In this document: piece after piece, positions 28,496 through 37,583 of the stretch
Numbering within the stretch: position 1 is the stretch's first letter
Layout: every line of letters begins with the position of its first letter
Position numbers and translations under genes: made by a program
The notes under the pieces: model-generated
The model's database searches: none
What the model saw: the letters and a program-made list of their open reading frames with translations, nothing else
What the model was told of the DNA's origin: nothing
Origin: Dongshaea marina
Lineage (GTDB): Bacteria > Pseudomonadota > Gammaproteobacteria > Enterobacterales > Aeromonadaceae
Reading direction: 5' to 3'
NCBI RefSeq assembly: GCF_003072645.1
Contig: NZ_CP028897.1
Location: 374,001 to 438,000 of the forward strand
Length of the DNA: 64,000 nucleotides

Positions 28496-28517
28496 ACGGC
28501 CTGGCAAGCCAGGCCGT
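28496..28517 (-). terminator. Ten-pair hairpin between degQ and degS
   Basis: ACGGCCTGGC (28496-28505), AA, GCCAGGCCGT (28508-28517) lies eight bases after the degQ stop. On the minus strand it is followed by TCCTCTTCC and not a true T run, so it is at best a weak terminator. It may instead protect the degQ mRNA end and lower degS expression. Confidence 0.5.
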
Positions 28518-28524
28518 GGATTTA

Positions 28525-29886
28525 TTAGCGGATCACCAGATACAGTGAATTGTTACCGCGCTGGATATTCAGGGCAAGCAATTCCTGCTTGTTTTTCAAA
28601 GCCTTACGTAGCTCACCCATGTTCTTGATGCGTTGGCGGTTGACGCCAATGATGATGTCATTTTTACGCAGTCCAGAGAGGAAGGCCGGTGAGTTCGGGA
28701 TCACTTTCTCGACCAGGACTCCCGGAGTTCCCTCCTTCTCTTCGATAGTGCTCAAAGTGGCACCTTCCAGAGCGGGGGTGATGACGCTGGCCTTGACCTG
28801 ATGGTCTTCGGCGCGGCGCAGGGTTACCTTGAATTCATTGATCTTCCCGTCGCGGAATACACCCAGGGTGATCTCTTTACCGGCACCCATGGTTGCGATC
28901 TTGGCGCGCAGCTCACCGAACGAGGAGATCTTCTTACCATTGATGCTGATGATGATATCACCGGCTTTCAGGCCTGCGGCCTGGGCGGCTGAATCCTTGA
29001 GGACCTGACTGACAAAGGCACCATGGTCTTTATCATAGCCAAAGGCTTTGGCGAGATCTGAAGTCAGCTCTCCACCCATGATTCCCAGGGTTCCGCGGCG
29101 GACCTCACCATATTTGAGGATCTGTGAGACCAGGTTTTTCACCATCCCGGAGGGAATGGCAAAGCCAATGCCGATATTGCCACCATTGGGACCCAGGATA
29201 GCGGTATTGATCCCAACCAGTTCACCCTTGAGGTTCACCAGGGCACCACCCGAGTTACCGGTATTGATCGCCGCATCGGTCTGGATGAAGTTTTCATAGT
29301 GCTCGACGTTGAGGCCACTGCGTCCCAGTGCACTGACGATTCCTGCGGTCGCAGTCTGAGTCAGCCCAAAGGGATTACCGATCGCAATCACAAAGTCGCC
29401 GACCTTCAGCGAGTCGGAATCGGCAAATGGCAGAGCTGTCAGGTCTTTTGCATCGATCTGCAGCAGTGCGATATCCGACTGAGTGTCAGCGCCGATCTTC
29501 TTAGCCTTGAATTTACGGCCATCTTTCAGGGTGATCATGATCTCATCAGCATCCTGAACGACGTGGTTATTGGTGACTATGTAGCCTTTTTTAGCGTCGA
29601 TGATAACGCCGGAGCCCAGAGCTTTAAAGGCGCGCTCCTGAGTCTGCTCAGAAGGCATGTTGGGCCCAAAGAAGAACTTGAATGCCTCAGGAATGCGCTC
29701 ACGGGTGATCTTTTTTCCCGAAACAGAAACGGTGACCACTGCCGGCGAGCTCTTGGAAATCACGGGGGCCAGACTTGGAAGACCCTGGCTATTGATAAGA
29801 TTGGCTGGCAGTGCGGCAAATACCGGAGAACACAAGCCGCCCAGGCTGAATACTAAAACAGTAAAAAGGGTGAGGGCTCTCTTCAT
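28525..29886 (-). CDS. degQ: Periplasmic serine endoprotease DegQ (HtrA family)
   Basis: Periplasmic protease and chaperone for misfolded envelope proteins. 453 residues with a signal peptide (1-24, ending SPVFA), a trypsin-like domain with His108, Asp138 and Ser212 in TGNSGGAL, and two PDZ domains (about 255-350 and 365-450). The size and short LA loop favour DegQ over DegP, as does its place beside degS. Confidence 0.95.
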   Translation of the reverse strand: MKRALTLFTVLVFSLGGLCSPVFAALPANLINSQGLPSLAPVISKSSPAVVTVSVSGKKITRERIPEAFKFFFGPNMPSEQTQERAFKALGSGVIIDAKKGYIVTNNHVVQDADEIMITLKDGRKFKAKKIGADTQSDIALLQIDAKDLTALPFADSDSLKVGDFVIAIGNPFGLTQTATAGIVSALGRSGLNVEHYENFIQTDAAINTGNSGGALVNLKGELVGINTAILGPNGGNIGIGFAIPSGMVKNLVSQILKYGEVRRGTLGIMGGELTSDLAKAFGYDKDHGAFVSQVLKDSAAQAAGLKAGDIIISINGKKISSFGELRAKIATMGAGKEITLGVFRDGKINEFKVTLRRAEDHQVKASVITPALEGATLSTIEEKEGTPGVLVEKVIPNSPAFLSGLRKNDIIIGVNRQRIKNMGELRKALKNKQELLALNIQRGNNSLYLVIR

Positions 29887-29990
29887 CCAGAAAACTCCTT
29901 GTTGTTGAAAAACAGTTCGCAGAATAAGACCACCTCGCCGCGGCTTAAGTTCCGGGCAAGAAGGCCATAAAGCTGCGAGTATACAACACT

Positions 29991-30371
29991 CTATCGCAAC
30001 AGGCCGGAAGACTCTCCTGAGTAGTCACGGGGTGCCTGCTCATCTTCGGCTTGCTTCTCAAGCCTCGGGGTATTTTGAAACAGCTGCTGATGGAGTTCTT
30101 CGGACTTAATCAGGCCCGATGAGCTGTGCATCATGTGCTCACAAAAATGCTGATAGCTTTGATTGAGGTGCTGCAATACTTCAGCGCTCTGTACAAAGTG
30201 CTCCTGTACCTGCTGCTGGTAGCGTTCATGATTTTGCAGTGCCTGCTCCAGATCCTGAGTCAGTTGCTCGGTTGTGGCACAGGGTTTGCGGGAAAAACGA
30301 CCGGCAAAAAAGCCGATGACTAATGCGATGATTGCGACAAGAATAACGTAGAGCCAGAGCGTGGCAGTCAT
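29991..30371 (-). CDS. zapG: Z-ring-associated / envelope protein ZapG (YhcB, DUF1043)
   Basis: 126-residue membrane protein: one N-terminal span (about 5-24, LWLYVILVAIIALVIGFFAG) followed by a cytoplasmic coiled coil rich in Q, H and E. YhcB links cell division, envelope growth and shape in E. coli. GGAG sits six bases before the start ATG 30371. It is divergent from zapE, the usual arrangement. Confidence 0.9.
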   Translation of the reverse strand: MTATLWLYVILVAIIALVIGFFAGRFSRKPCATTEQLTQDLEQALQNHERYQQQVQEHFVQSAEVLQHLNQSYQHFCEHMMHSSSGLIKSEELHQQLFQNTPRLEKQAEDEQAPRDYSGESSGLLR

Positions 30372-30482
30372 GGTGATCTCCTCATTGTCCAGACATCCTT
30401 GAGTGTGGCTTCATTCCTTGCCACTATATCCTACCCATAGAGGAAGCGATATCAAATTTTAGGACGAGGATGGGACCAGAAG

Positions 30483-31586
30483 ATGAGTGTTAAACAGCGC
30501 TATCAGCGGGATCTGCAGCAGGGATTTAAACAGGACTCGGCTCAGCGAGTTGCTGTGGAGCATCTGGATGCCCTGAGTCATGCGCTGGAAGTCACTGCTC
30601 CTATGCAACAGCCTAAACTTCGGCATCGGCTTCTCAGGCGGCGTGTGGTGACGAAAGTCTCTATGCCTCGCGGCCTTTATCTTTGGGGGGGCGTCGGTCG
30701 CGGCAAGACCTACCTGATGGATCTCTTCTATGAATCACTGACGACTTCGGCCAAGCAGCGTTTTCACTTTCACCATTTCATGAGCCGGGTTCACCAGCAG
30801 CTCAAAGGCTTGTCCGGTCAGAGTGACCCCCTTAAGAAAGTGGCGGAGCAGTTTACCCGTGAGTTCAGGGTGCTGTGTTTTGATGAGTTCTATGTGTCAG
30901 ATATCACCGATGCCATGCTGATTGGTACCCTGTTTGATGAGTTGTTTCAGCGGGGGCTGACCCTGGTGGCGACCTCAAACTGCCACCCGGATGATCTCTA
31001 TAAGAATGGCCTGCAACGAGCCAAGTTTCTGCCGGCTATCGCTCTGCTCAAGGAGCACTGTGAAGTGCTTAATGTGGATGGGGGAGAGGATTACCGGTTG
31101 CGTACCCTCAAGCAGGCAGAGATCTACCATTACCCTCTGGACTCCCGGGCGGAGCAGAATCTGCAAGCCTGCTATCGGCAGCTGACTCAGCAGTCGATCG
31201 ACCCGGCTTCGAGCCAGGAACTTGAGATAGGGCAGCGTAATATCAGGATTCGCCAGGCGGGACATGGGGTATTGATGGCCGACTTTCACGCCCTGTGTTG
31301 TACTGCCCGCAGCCAGCTCGACTATATGGAGATCGCCAGGCGCTTTCATACCGTACTGCTCTCAGACCTGCAACAGATGAATGAGCAGCTCGATGATGCG
31401 GCGCGGCGCTTTATCGCCATGGTGGATGAGTTTTATGAGCGTAGGGTCAAGCTCATCATCTCGGCGGCCGTGCCCCTTGGGGAGATCTATACCCGGGGAC
31501 GGCTGGAGTTTGAGTTCCAGAGAACCCGCTCCAGGCTCGAAGAGATGCAATCTTTCGCCTATCTGGAGCTCCCTCACCTGGCCTGA
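30483..31586 (+). CDS. zapE: Cell division ATPase ZapE
   Basis: AFG1-like AAA+ ATPase that acts at the Z-ring during constriction and in stress. 367 residues. Walker A GGVGRGKT is at residues 69-76, Walker B LCFDEFYVSD near 130, and the arginine-finger region RGLTLVATSNCHPDDLY follows. Its 3' end precedes the rplM promoter region, as in other gammaproteobacteria. Confidence 0.95.
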   Translation: MSVKQRYQRDLQQGFKQDSAQRVAVEHLDALSHALEVTAPMQQPKLRHRLLRRRVVTKVSMPRGLYLWGGVGRGKTYLMDLFYESLTTSAKQRFHFHHFMSRVHQQLKGLSGQSDPLKKVAEQFTREFRVLCFDEFYVSDITDAMLIGTLFDELFQRGLTLVATSNCHPDDLYKNGLQRAKFLPAIALLKEHCEVLNVDGGEDYRLRTLKQAEIYHYPLDSRAEQNLQACYRQLTQQSIDPASSQELEIGQRNIRIRQAGHGVLMADFHALCCTARSQLDYMEIARRFHTVLLSDLQQMNEQLDDAARRFIAMVDEFYERRVKLIISAAVPLGEIYTRGRLEFEFQRTRSRLEEMQSFAYLELPHLA

Positions 31587-31632
31587 GTAGGGACTATAGA
31601 GGTGGGCTTTGTAAAATTTATCAAAAAGGTGG

Positions 31633-31661
31633 GTGATTTTTTCAGCGACATCCCCTATAAT
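31633..31661 (+). promoter_or_regulatory. rplM-rpsI promoter
   Basis: TATAAT (31656-31661) with GTGATT (31633-31638) at a 17-base spacing, followed by a GC-rich CGCGCAG discriminator typical of stringently controlled ribosomal promoters. Transcription would start near 31668. Confidence 0.65.
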
Positions 31662-31667
31662 CGCGCA

Positions 31668-31814
31668 GCCCACGTTGCAAATACTCTTTGTAATATATAA
31701 GACATATGTCGACCACTTGTTCTCGAAGGAGTACGGGTGGCTTAGCGTTGTAGTTAGGGAAGCCTTCCTGCAACAAACACTGTAACAACTTCAATTTTTG
31801 GGTGCAGAAGTTAC
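31668..31814 (+). promoter_or_regulatory. rplM leader, possible L13 autoregulatory structure
   Basis: About 147 bases of untranslated leader. 31745-31780 can fold into an imperfect stem-loop (GTTGTAG...AGGGAAG against CTTCCTGCAAC). In E. coli L13 represses its own operon through the leader, so this stem is a candidate binding site; that link is inference. A clear ribosome site upstream of ATG 31815 is not obvious. Confidence 0.4.
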
Positions 31815-32243
31815 ATGAAAACTTTCGTTGCCAAGCCAGAGAGCGTAAAGCGCGACTGGTACATTGTTGATGCTGAAGGTAAAACTCTGGGACGCATCGC
31901 AACTGAGATTGCTCACCGCCTGCGTGGTAAGCATAAGCCTGAGTACACTCCACACGTTGACTGTGGCGACCACATCGTTGTGGTTAACGCTGCTAAAGTT
32001 CACGTTACTGGTAACAAGCGCTCTGGCAAAATCTATCACGCGCACACTGGTTACCCAGGTGGCCTGAAGTCAATCAGCTTCGAGAAGCTGATCGAGAAGG
32101 CTCCTGAGCGTGTAATCGAGTCTGCGGTTAAGGGTATGCTGCCACGCGGTCCGCTTGGTCGTGCTATGTTCCGTAAACTGAAAGTTTACGCGGGTGCCGA
32201 GCACAAGCATGCTGCTCAGCAACCTCAGGTACTGGACATTTAA
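31815..32243 (+). CDS. rplM: 50S ribosomal protein L13
   Basis: Early-assembly large-subunit protein, 142 residues, the standard length. Signatures: [31 protein letters not shown] and [19 protein letters not shown]. It shares an operon with rpsI, whose ATG is 11 bases after the stop. Confidence 0.99.
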   Translation: MKTFVAKPESVKRDWYIVDAEGKTLGRIATEIAHRLRGKHKPEYTPHVDCGDHIVVVNAAKVHVTGNKRSGKIYHAHTGYPGGLKSISFEKLIEKAPERVIESAVKGMLPRGPLGRAMFRKLKVYAGAEHKHAAQQPQVLDI

Positions 32244-32254
32244 GGATCAGGCAA

Positions 32255-32647
32255 ATGGCAGATAATCAATATTACGGCACTGGCCGTCGTAAAAGCTCAG
32301 TTGCTCGTGTCTTCCTGAAGGCAGGTAGCGGCAACATCGTAGTAAACAAGCGTTCTCTGGACGTATACTTCGGTCGCGAGACCGCTCGCATGGTTGTTCG
32401 TCAGCCACTCGAGCTGGTTGAGATGATGGAGAAGCTGGATCTGAACATCACCGTTAAGGGTGGTGGTATCTCAGGTCAAGCTGGTGCAATTCGCCACGGT
32501 ATCACTCGTGCGTTGCTTCAGTATGACGAGACGCTGCGTCCAGCTCTTCGTCAGGCTGGCTTCGTTACTCGTGATGCACGTCGCGTTGAGCGTAAGAAAG
32601 TGGGTCTGCATAAAGCACGTAAGCGCCCACAGTTCTCTAAGCGTTAA
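32255..32647 (+). CDS. rpsI: 30S ribosomal protein S9
   Basis: Small-subunit protein of 130 residues whose C-terminal tail (KRPQFSKR) reaches the decoding centre. Signatures: [16 protein letters not shown] and [15 protein letters not shown]. Second gene of the rplM operon; a strong terminator follows. Confidence 0.99.
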   Translation: MADNQYYGTGRRKSSVARVFLKAGSGNIVVNKRSLDVYFGRETARMVVRQPLELVEMMEKLDLNITVKGGGISGQAGAIRHGITRALLQYDETLRPALRQAGFVTRDARRVERKKVGLHKARKRPQFSKR

Positions 32648-32672
32648 TATTTGGCTCCGGCCTTATATTCGA

Positions 32673-32701
32673 AAAAGCCCGGCTTGTCCGGGCTTTTTTT
32701 A
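32673..32701 (+). terminator. Terminator after rpsI
   Basis: AGCCCGG (32676-32682), loop CTTGT, CCGGGCT (32688-32694), preceded by A and followed by T to about 32701. Confidence 0.93.
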
Positions 32702-32941
32702 TTGGCGTTTGAATAAGATAGAGGACAGGTTGCACAAAGGATGCGCTTTGTTTTGCTCAGAGGGCTCAATTTGCTGAACAAACAGGCATTTATCTGGTAA
32801 ACTCATCCTCTTGCTGAAAATTTGGCATTGTCCTGCCCGAGCGGTGGCGGCCAGGTTTCAGCCCTATTACATTTTTTCCCTGCAGGGGCCGTGAAATCCC
32901 GGTGGTCTGTGGGATGTTCTGACAACTTTTTGGAGGGTTCA

Positions 32942-33580
32942 ATGGCTGTTGCTGCCAACAAACGCTCAGTAATGACACTGTATTCCGGTGCCGATGATCT
33001 TTATAGCCATCAGGTACGTATCGTGCTGGCGGAGAAGGGCGTGAGTGTTGATATCAATCACGTAGACGTCAACAACCTCCCGGAAGAGCTGGCGGAGCTG
33101 AATCCTTATGCTAGTGTTCCGACTCTGGTTGATCGTGAGCTGGTTCTTTACAACTCCCGTATCATCATGGAGTACCTGGATGAGCGGTTTCCGCATCCAC
33201 CATTGATGCCGGTTTACCCTGTATCCCGTGGTCATAGCCGCCTGATGATGCACCGCATCGAAAATGACTGGTACAGCCTGGCCCACATCATTCTTGAGGG
33301 TAAGGATGGTGCAGATGCCGCACGTAAGCAACTCAAAGAGAGCCTGCTGTCGATCGCGCCTCTGTTTGCTGAGTACCCTTACTTCATGAGTGAAGAGTTT
33401 GGTTTGATGGATTGCTATATGGCTCCTCTGTTGTGGCGTCTTCCTCAGATGGGAATTGAGTTAGCTGACCGCAGTGCTAAAGATCTCAAGACCTATATGA
33501 TTCGGGTGTTTGAGCGTGAGTCTTTCCAGGCTGCTCTGACCGAAGCTGAGCGTGAAAACCATAGTCAGGCGAGTATCTAA
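32942..33580 (+). CDS. sspA: Stringent starvation protein A
   Basis: RNA-polymerase-associated glutathione-transferase-fold protein used in stationary phase and acid tolerance. From ATG 32942, after GGAGG, it has 212 residues. An N-terminal thioredoxin-like domain (VMTLYSGADDLYSHQVRI, NPYASVPTLVDRELVLYNS) is followed by a helical domain. Catalytic GST residues are not conserved, as in all SspA. It forms an operon with sspB, two bases apart. Confidence 0.95.
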   Translation: MAVAANKRSVMTLYSGADDLYSHQVRIVLAEKGVSVDINHVDVNNLPEELAELNPYASVPTLVDRELVLYNSRIIMEYLDERFPHPPLMPVYPVSRGHSRLMMHRIENDWYSLAHIILEGKDGADAARKQLKESLLSIAPLFAEYPYFMSEEFGLMDCYMAPLLWRLPQMGIELADRSAKDLKTYMIRVFERESFQAALTEAERENHSQASI

Positions 33581-33582
33581 GG

Positions 33583-34071
33583 ATGGAGATCGAGATGACT
33601 CCCAGTCGTCCCTATCTGCTTCGGGCGTTTTACGACTGGATCCTGGATAATGAGCTGACTCCCCACCTGTTGGTCAATGCTGAGCTGCCTTATGTGCAGG
33701 TTCCTCAGCAATTTATCAATGATGGGCAGATCGTGCTGAATATCGCGCCGCGTGCCGTGGTTGGATTTACCATGGATGACGATGCGGTTAGTTTTAACGC
33801 TCGTTTCGGTGGCGTTGCTCATCAGGTTTATGTGCCTATGGCAGCTGTGATGGCGATTCAGGCACGTGAAAATGGTGCCGGGACCTTCTTCCCGCCAGAG
33901 CCAGCCTATGAGAGCTGGAGTGCAGATGCCGATGCAGAGCTTGAAACAGCGCAGCCATCTCAGGCCGCACCCCTGGCCGAGCTTGAGGCGGTGGAAGAAT
34001 CTGCTGATGAGTCAGACAGTGAAGCGGCTGAGCGTCCCAAGGGGCGTCCAACGCTGCGGGTGATCAAGTAA
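33583..34071 (+). CDS. sspB: ClpXP protease specificity-enhancing factor SspB
   Basis: Adaptor that brings ssrA-tagged proteins to ClpXP. About 160 residues: a folded substrate-binding domain (RPYLLRAFYDWILDNELTPH, NIAPRAVVGF, FNARFGGVAHQVYVP), an acidic flexible linker (about 110-150) and the ClpX-docking tail RPTLRVIK at the very end. The true start may be ATG 33595 (MTPSRPYLL), which has GGAG upstream, instead of ATG 33583. Confidence 0.96.
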   Translation: MEIEMTPSRPYLLRAFYDWILDNELTPHLLVNAELPYVQVPQQFINDGQIVLNIAPRAVVGFTMDDDAVSFNARFGGVAHQVYVPMAAVMAIQARENGAGTFFPPEPAYESWSADADAELETAQPSQAAPLAELEAVEESADESDSEAAERPKGRPTLRVIK

Positions 34072-34090
34072 GTTTGTTCATCTGAATATA

Positions 34091-34117
34091 AAAAAAGCTC
34101 CCGAGGGAGCTTTTTTT
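34091..34117. terminator. Bidirectional terminator between sspB and the LysE-family gene
   Basis: GCTCC (34097-34101), loop CGAG, GGAGC (34106-34110), with six A before and seven T after, so it works on both strands for the convergent genes. Confidence 0.9.
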
Positions 34118-34133
34118 ATATCTGGAGAAAGGT

Positions 34134-34790
34134 CTACCCAGAGATGTGGTGTATCTGCAGGTTGGAGCTCAGCAGCCAGATCGCTAATAGCAGGAAAATG
34201 AGTCCCATGAACCTGTGTTGATAGAGATGGAATTTATGGCTGTTTAGCAAGCGTTTTCCCAGTGTTCCTGCCATGGCTACCACCAGAGAGTAGAAACTAA
34301 ATCCACTGAAATTGAGGATTAAGCCCAGGATCAATATCTGAATCCCTGTACTGCCGGTTGCATGATTGGATACAAATTGTGGAAGAAATAGCACAAAAAA
34401 GATCAGAGCTTTTGGGTTGAGAAGGCTGGTTAAAAATGCTCGCCGGTACAGGCTATTCGTGAGTTGATGACGAGGAAGCTCAAGGGTGCTTATTTTCGTA
34501 TCTACCCTGCTTTTAAAAGAATCCCAGCTTAATTTGAGCAAGTAGAGTCCGCCGATCACCTTTATTGCATTTAAAGCCAGCGGACTCATGACAACCAGTG
34601 CAGAGATCCCCAATGCAGCGAGCAAAGTCATACTAAAGCCAGCACTGCAGATCCCAAGACAGGTGAAAAATCCAACACGACGCCCATAGCTGATGCTGGA
34701 GCTAATGATGAGCAGCAGATCCGGACCCGGGATCATGAGAAGGGCAATGATAGCCGTCAGGTAAATCGGTAAGATTGAAAAGTCTATCAT
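34134..34790 (-). CDS. LysE/RhtB-family amino acid exporter
   Basis: Inner-membrane exporter, 218 residues, about six spans. Family signature near the N-terminus: LMIPGPDLLLIISSSISYGRR, then GICSAGFSMTLLAALG, and NPKALIFFVLFLPQF in the middle. Members export homoserine, threonine, lysine or similar compounds; the substrate here cannot be told. It is a single gene ahead of the shared terminator. Confidence 0.9.
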   Translation of the reverse strand: MIDFSILPIYLTAIIALLMIPGPDLLLIISSSISYGRRVGFFTCLGICSAGFSMTLLAALGISALVVMSPLALNAIKVIGGLYLLKLSWDSFKSRVDTKISTLELPRHQLTNSLYRRAFLTSLLNPKALIFFVLFLPQFVSNHATGSTGIQILILGLILNFSGFSFYSLVVAMAGTLGKRLLNSHKFHLYQHRFMGLIFLLLAIWLLSSNLQIHHISG

Positions 34791-34927
34791 TGAGGCTTAG
34801 GCAAAAAGTATAAGTATGATCGGGGAGGGCATTCTACTGGCTCGAAGCGTGAAAGTCATCCTGCTCACGAAATCACAGGCTTATCTCAAATGGGATTTAA
34901 GGCATGCCTGTGATTGATTAGGGAGTG

Positions 34928-35653
34928 TTAGTTTTGCTGGCGAGTCGGTGTGATCACCAGGTCTCGGATACAGACACTCTGCGGAAGCGAGTACGCAAAT
35001 ACAACTGCATCGGCAACATCTTTTGCTGTGATGGCACCACCAATGCTCTCTTTCCAGTTCACATAATCCTGCTGGATTTTTGGATCTGTAACGTGCTGCA
35101 GTAGCTCAGTTTCAGCTGCTCCCGGAGAGATGGTGATAACACGCACGTTATGGGGAGCCATTTCCCAGCGAACCGTTTCACCAATACCATGCACCGCAAA
35201 CTTTGTACCTGAGTATGCGGCATGCTCTTCATAGGTTTTTACACCTGCAACGGATGAAATGTTGATAATTGTTCCGCTTTTGCGTTGCTTCATTTTATTG
35301 AGAACAACCTGCATGCCATTTAAGACACCAAAGACATTGGTGGCAAACATCTTCTGCCACTCCTGAGGATCCTGATCCTCAACATGACCCAGCAGCATGA
35401 CTCCCGCATTATTTACCAGACAGTCAGTTTCACAACCAAAAATCTCTTCGGCCTCATCGACAGCCTGCGCGAACTGCTGATGATCTGAAACATCCACCTT
35501 TCTGCAGATTGTATTGGGGAGCTCCAGTGCCTCCAGTTTTTCTACTCTTCGGGCAAGTAGCAGCAGAGGGTAGCCAAGGCCACTTAACTGCTTAGCGATT
35601 TCAGCCCCAAAACCTGAGCTGGCACCCGTGATAACAACTAACTTCTTATCCAT
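34928..35653 (-). CDS. SDR-family oxidoreductase, YdfG-like
   Basis: 241-residue classical SDR. Cofactor motif TGASSGFG is at residues 9-16, NNAGVMLLG near 83, catalytic Ser in NISSVAG and Tyr/Lys in YSGTKFAV. Overall it resembles serine / 3-hydroxy acid dehydrogenases such as YdfG, so a 3-hydroxyacid substrate and NADP+ are likely but unproven. It has no obvious partners, with an insertion sequence upstream. Confidence 0.88.
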   Translation of the reverse strand: MDKKLVVITGASSGFGAEIAKQLSGLGYPLLLLARRVEKLEALELPNTICRKVDVSDHQQFAQAVDEAEEIFGCETDCLVNNAGVMLLGHVEDQDPQEWQKMFATNVFGVLNGMQVVLNKMKQRKSGTIINISSVAGVKTYEEHAAYSGTKFAVHGIGETVRWEMAPHNVRVITISPGAAETELLQHVTDPKIQQDYVNWKESIGGAITAKDVADAVVFAYSLPQSVCIRDLVITPTRQQN

Positions 35654-35932
35654 GATTGAGCCTTAAATAATGAACTTACAGCCATGATGGAGAGCTGTGA
35701 CACGAATAATTGGATCTCGCCCTCAGCCATTTTGGACGAATATCATACCAAAATAGTTTTAGTTTCAAAGCGCAGATTGATTGATGGTTGTTGCCATTGT
35801 GTGAATTCGCCTGGACGAAGGAATGAATTGAGTCTGAGCTGTGGGCCGCAAAGCATGTGTGAGAAGCAAATGGGCTGGCCTGGAGATCGTTTTCTCTTGG
35901 CTTCTTTATAGGGGCTTCAGCCAGAACAGTGC
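35654..35932. other. Spacer between SDR gene and insertion sequence
   Basis: No gene is supported. It should contain the promoter of the minus-strand SDR gene, but I cannot point to convincing boxes. Confidence 0.4.
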
Positions 35933-35941
35933 TTGGGTTAA

Positions 35942-36915
35942 CCTCAGATCTGCATAAGCGCTTCCTTTTCAAGCCGAGACATTCGGATGCTCGGCTTCTT
36001 TTCCTGGAAGGTATATGCAATGAGGCCAGCAAGGAGATTCACCATAAAGCTGACGCAGCTACGATGCCGTGAGTGTTCTATCTGAGAGATGTTCTTCAGC
36101 TGATCAAAGACGGTTTCAATGATGAAGCGTTTGCGAAGCATCAGCTTATCCCATAGCCGCATCAACTTTGGTTTCATATTCTTCCTGATGCTGGTAATTA
36201 ATGTGACCCCTTGGTCTGCCAGCTCTTCTGCAAGTGGTCCTGAAATATAGCCTTTATCTCCATAGAGTGAACCCCAGAGCTGCTCGCACATTTCAGGAAG
36301 AGGAGTTCTGTCATCAACATTGGCTGGGGTTAATTTGACCGAGATAACACCACCTTGATCATTGATGATAAGGTGCAATTTAAATCCATAAAACCACCCC
36401 ATGGTTCCTTTGCCACGCTTGGCAGCACCTTGAAATACTTGATGTCGAGGGATGCGAAGGTTATGGCAAACCTGAAGTTTTGTTGAGTCGACGAATGCAA
36501 TCCCAGTAGGTTTTGCTTGTCTGTGGGTGAGATAGGAGCACAAAGGGACAAGGGTCGTTTGCATCAATTTCAACATCCGGGTGTAACTCACCAGGCCGGG
36601 GAACTCGCTTTTCCAGTACTTACATACGAACTGAAGATAATAGGATTTAAAGTCTCGGAATCCCAAACGATGGAATGCGATGACGATGGTCATCACTTCA
36701 CTGACAGCCAGGCGAGAGGGTCTGTTCCGCTGCTTCACACCTAAGGAGATCTGCTGTTTTTGCCAAGCGGGTAGAAAGACCTGACAGAAATCATCGACAT
36801 CAACGAAAATAGCTTCTAAATTGATCATGCCCAAGCTCCTTGGCGATTGATGGTTCTGGACAAACGATCAGATCGCAGCTTGGGCTTTTAGTTCCCCTCT
36901 TATGCGCAGCTCAGG
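35942..36915 (-). mobile_element. IS982-family insertion sequence, complete, 974 bp
   Basis: One transposase gene spans nearly the whole element. Terminal inverted repeats are imperfect: the left end reads CCTCAGATCTGCATAAG and the right end, reverse-complemented, CCTGAGCTGCGCATAAG, with 13 of 17 positions alike. A 9-bp direct repeat flanks the element. The transposase stop lies inside the left repeat. The transposase is intact, so it may be active. Confidence 0.85.
35944..36834 (-). CDS. IS982-family transposase
   Basis: 296-residue DDE transposase. Acidic triad by eye: Asp116 (FVDSTKL), Asp193 (YGDKGYIS) and Glu240 (FIIETVFDQLKN), the last in the typical IS982 context. The start region MINLEAIFVDVDDFC is also typical. 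The TGA stop lies in the left terminal repeat. No frameshift or truncation. Confidence 0.93.
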   Translation of the reverse strand: MGMINLEAIFVDVDDFCQVFLPAWQKQQISLGVKQRNRPSRLAVSEVMTIVIAFHRLGFRDFKSYYLQFVCKYWKSEFPGLVSYTRMLKLMQTTLVPLCSYLTHRQAKPTGIAFVDSTKLQVCHNLRIPRHQVFQGAAKRGKGTMGWFYGFKLHLIINDQGGVISVKLTPANVDDRTPLPEMCEQLWGSLYGDKGYISGPLAEELADQGVTLITSIRKNMKPKLMRLWDKLMLRKRFIIETVFDQLKNISQIEHSRHRSCVSFMVNLLAGLIAYTFQEKKPSIRMSRLEKEALMQI

Positions 36916-37007
36916 TTGGGTTAATGAATTTGGCAGTATATGCCGAGGGTTTTAGCTGTGGTGTCAGGGTCAGAAAGATAGCCGGAGCCTGGCTCCGGCA
37001 GTGAACA

Positions 37008-37583
37008 TTAATCTGTGTATTGAAACACCTTGACCACCCGCTTGACGCCATCCACATTGCGCGCCACATTGACGGCGTGCTCGGCATCCTCGCGAGAGGT
37101 TACCCCGATCAGGAAGACCTCACCGTTTTCGGTAACTACCTTGATCTGCAGCGGGTTGACGTTCTTGTTGCCAAATAGCTGGGTTTTCACCTTGGAGGTG
37201 AGCCAGCTGTCGTGCATCCGGGTCGACATGGAGACGGGCTCGGCGATGCGGATCTCATTATAGATCTGCTTCACTCCCGGAACCTTCTGTACCAGGGCAA
37301 CGGCCTGGGCTCGCAACTCTTCGGTCGGAGCCTCACCTATCATCAGCACCCTGCCATTGGTGCTGATGACACTGATGTTGGTCTTTTCGTGGATAGTCTT
37401 GTTTCCAAACAGGGCATTGCCAGCCTTGAACTCTATGGTTTGATCATCAATCTGTGAACCCAGAGTACGTTGATCGTTTGCTGCTGAAACTGTGGTCGCG
37501 GTTCCAGCAACAAATAGCCCGACACAGCCACTGAGACTGAGTGTGCTGGCGAGCAGTAATGTCAGATAGATGAGGCGTTTCAT
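37008..37583 (-). CDS. dolP: Outer-membrane lipoprotein DolP (YraP), two BON domains
   Basis: Division- and outer-membrane-linked lipoprotein that binds anionic phospholipids and supports BAM and envelope integrity. 191 residues with a lipoprotein signal (lipobox LSGC, Cys20) and two BON domains (about 45-115 and 120-190). It starts at the last base of the diaA stop, so the two are translationally linked. Last in the lpoA-yraN-diaA-dolP run. Confidence 0.95.
   Translation of the reverse strand: MKRLIYLTLLLASTLSLSGCVGLFVAGTATTVSAANDQRTLGSQIDDQTIEFKAGNALFGNKTIHEKTNISVISTNGRVLMIGEAPTEELRAQAVALVQKVPGVKQIYNEIRIAEPVSMSTRMHDSWLTSKVKTQLFGNKNVNPLQIKVVTENGEVFLIGVTSREDAEHAVNVARNVDGVKRVVKVFQYTD

Larger units (their letters stand above)
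35933..36924. repeat. 9-bp target-site duplication flanking the insertion sequence
   Basis: TTGGGTTAA occurs at 35933-35941 and again at 36916-36924 in the same orientation, exactly bordering the element at 35942-36915. An unmutated duplication points to a recent insertion. Confidence 0.8.
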
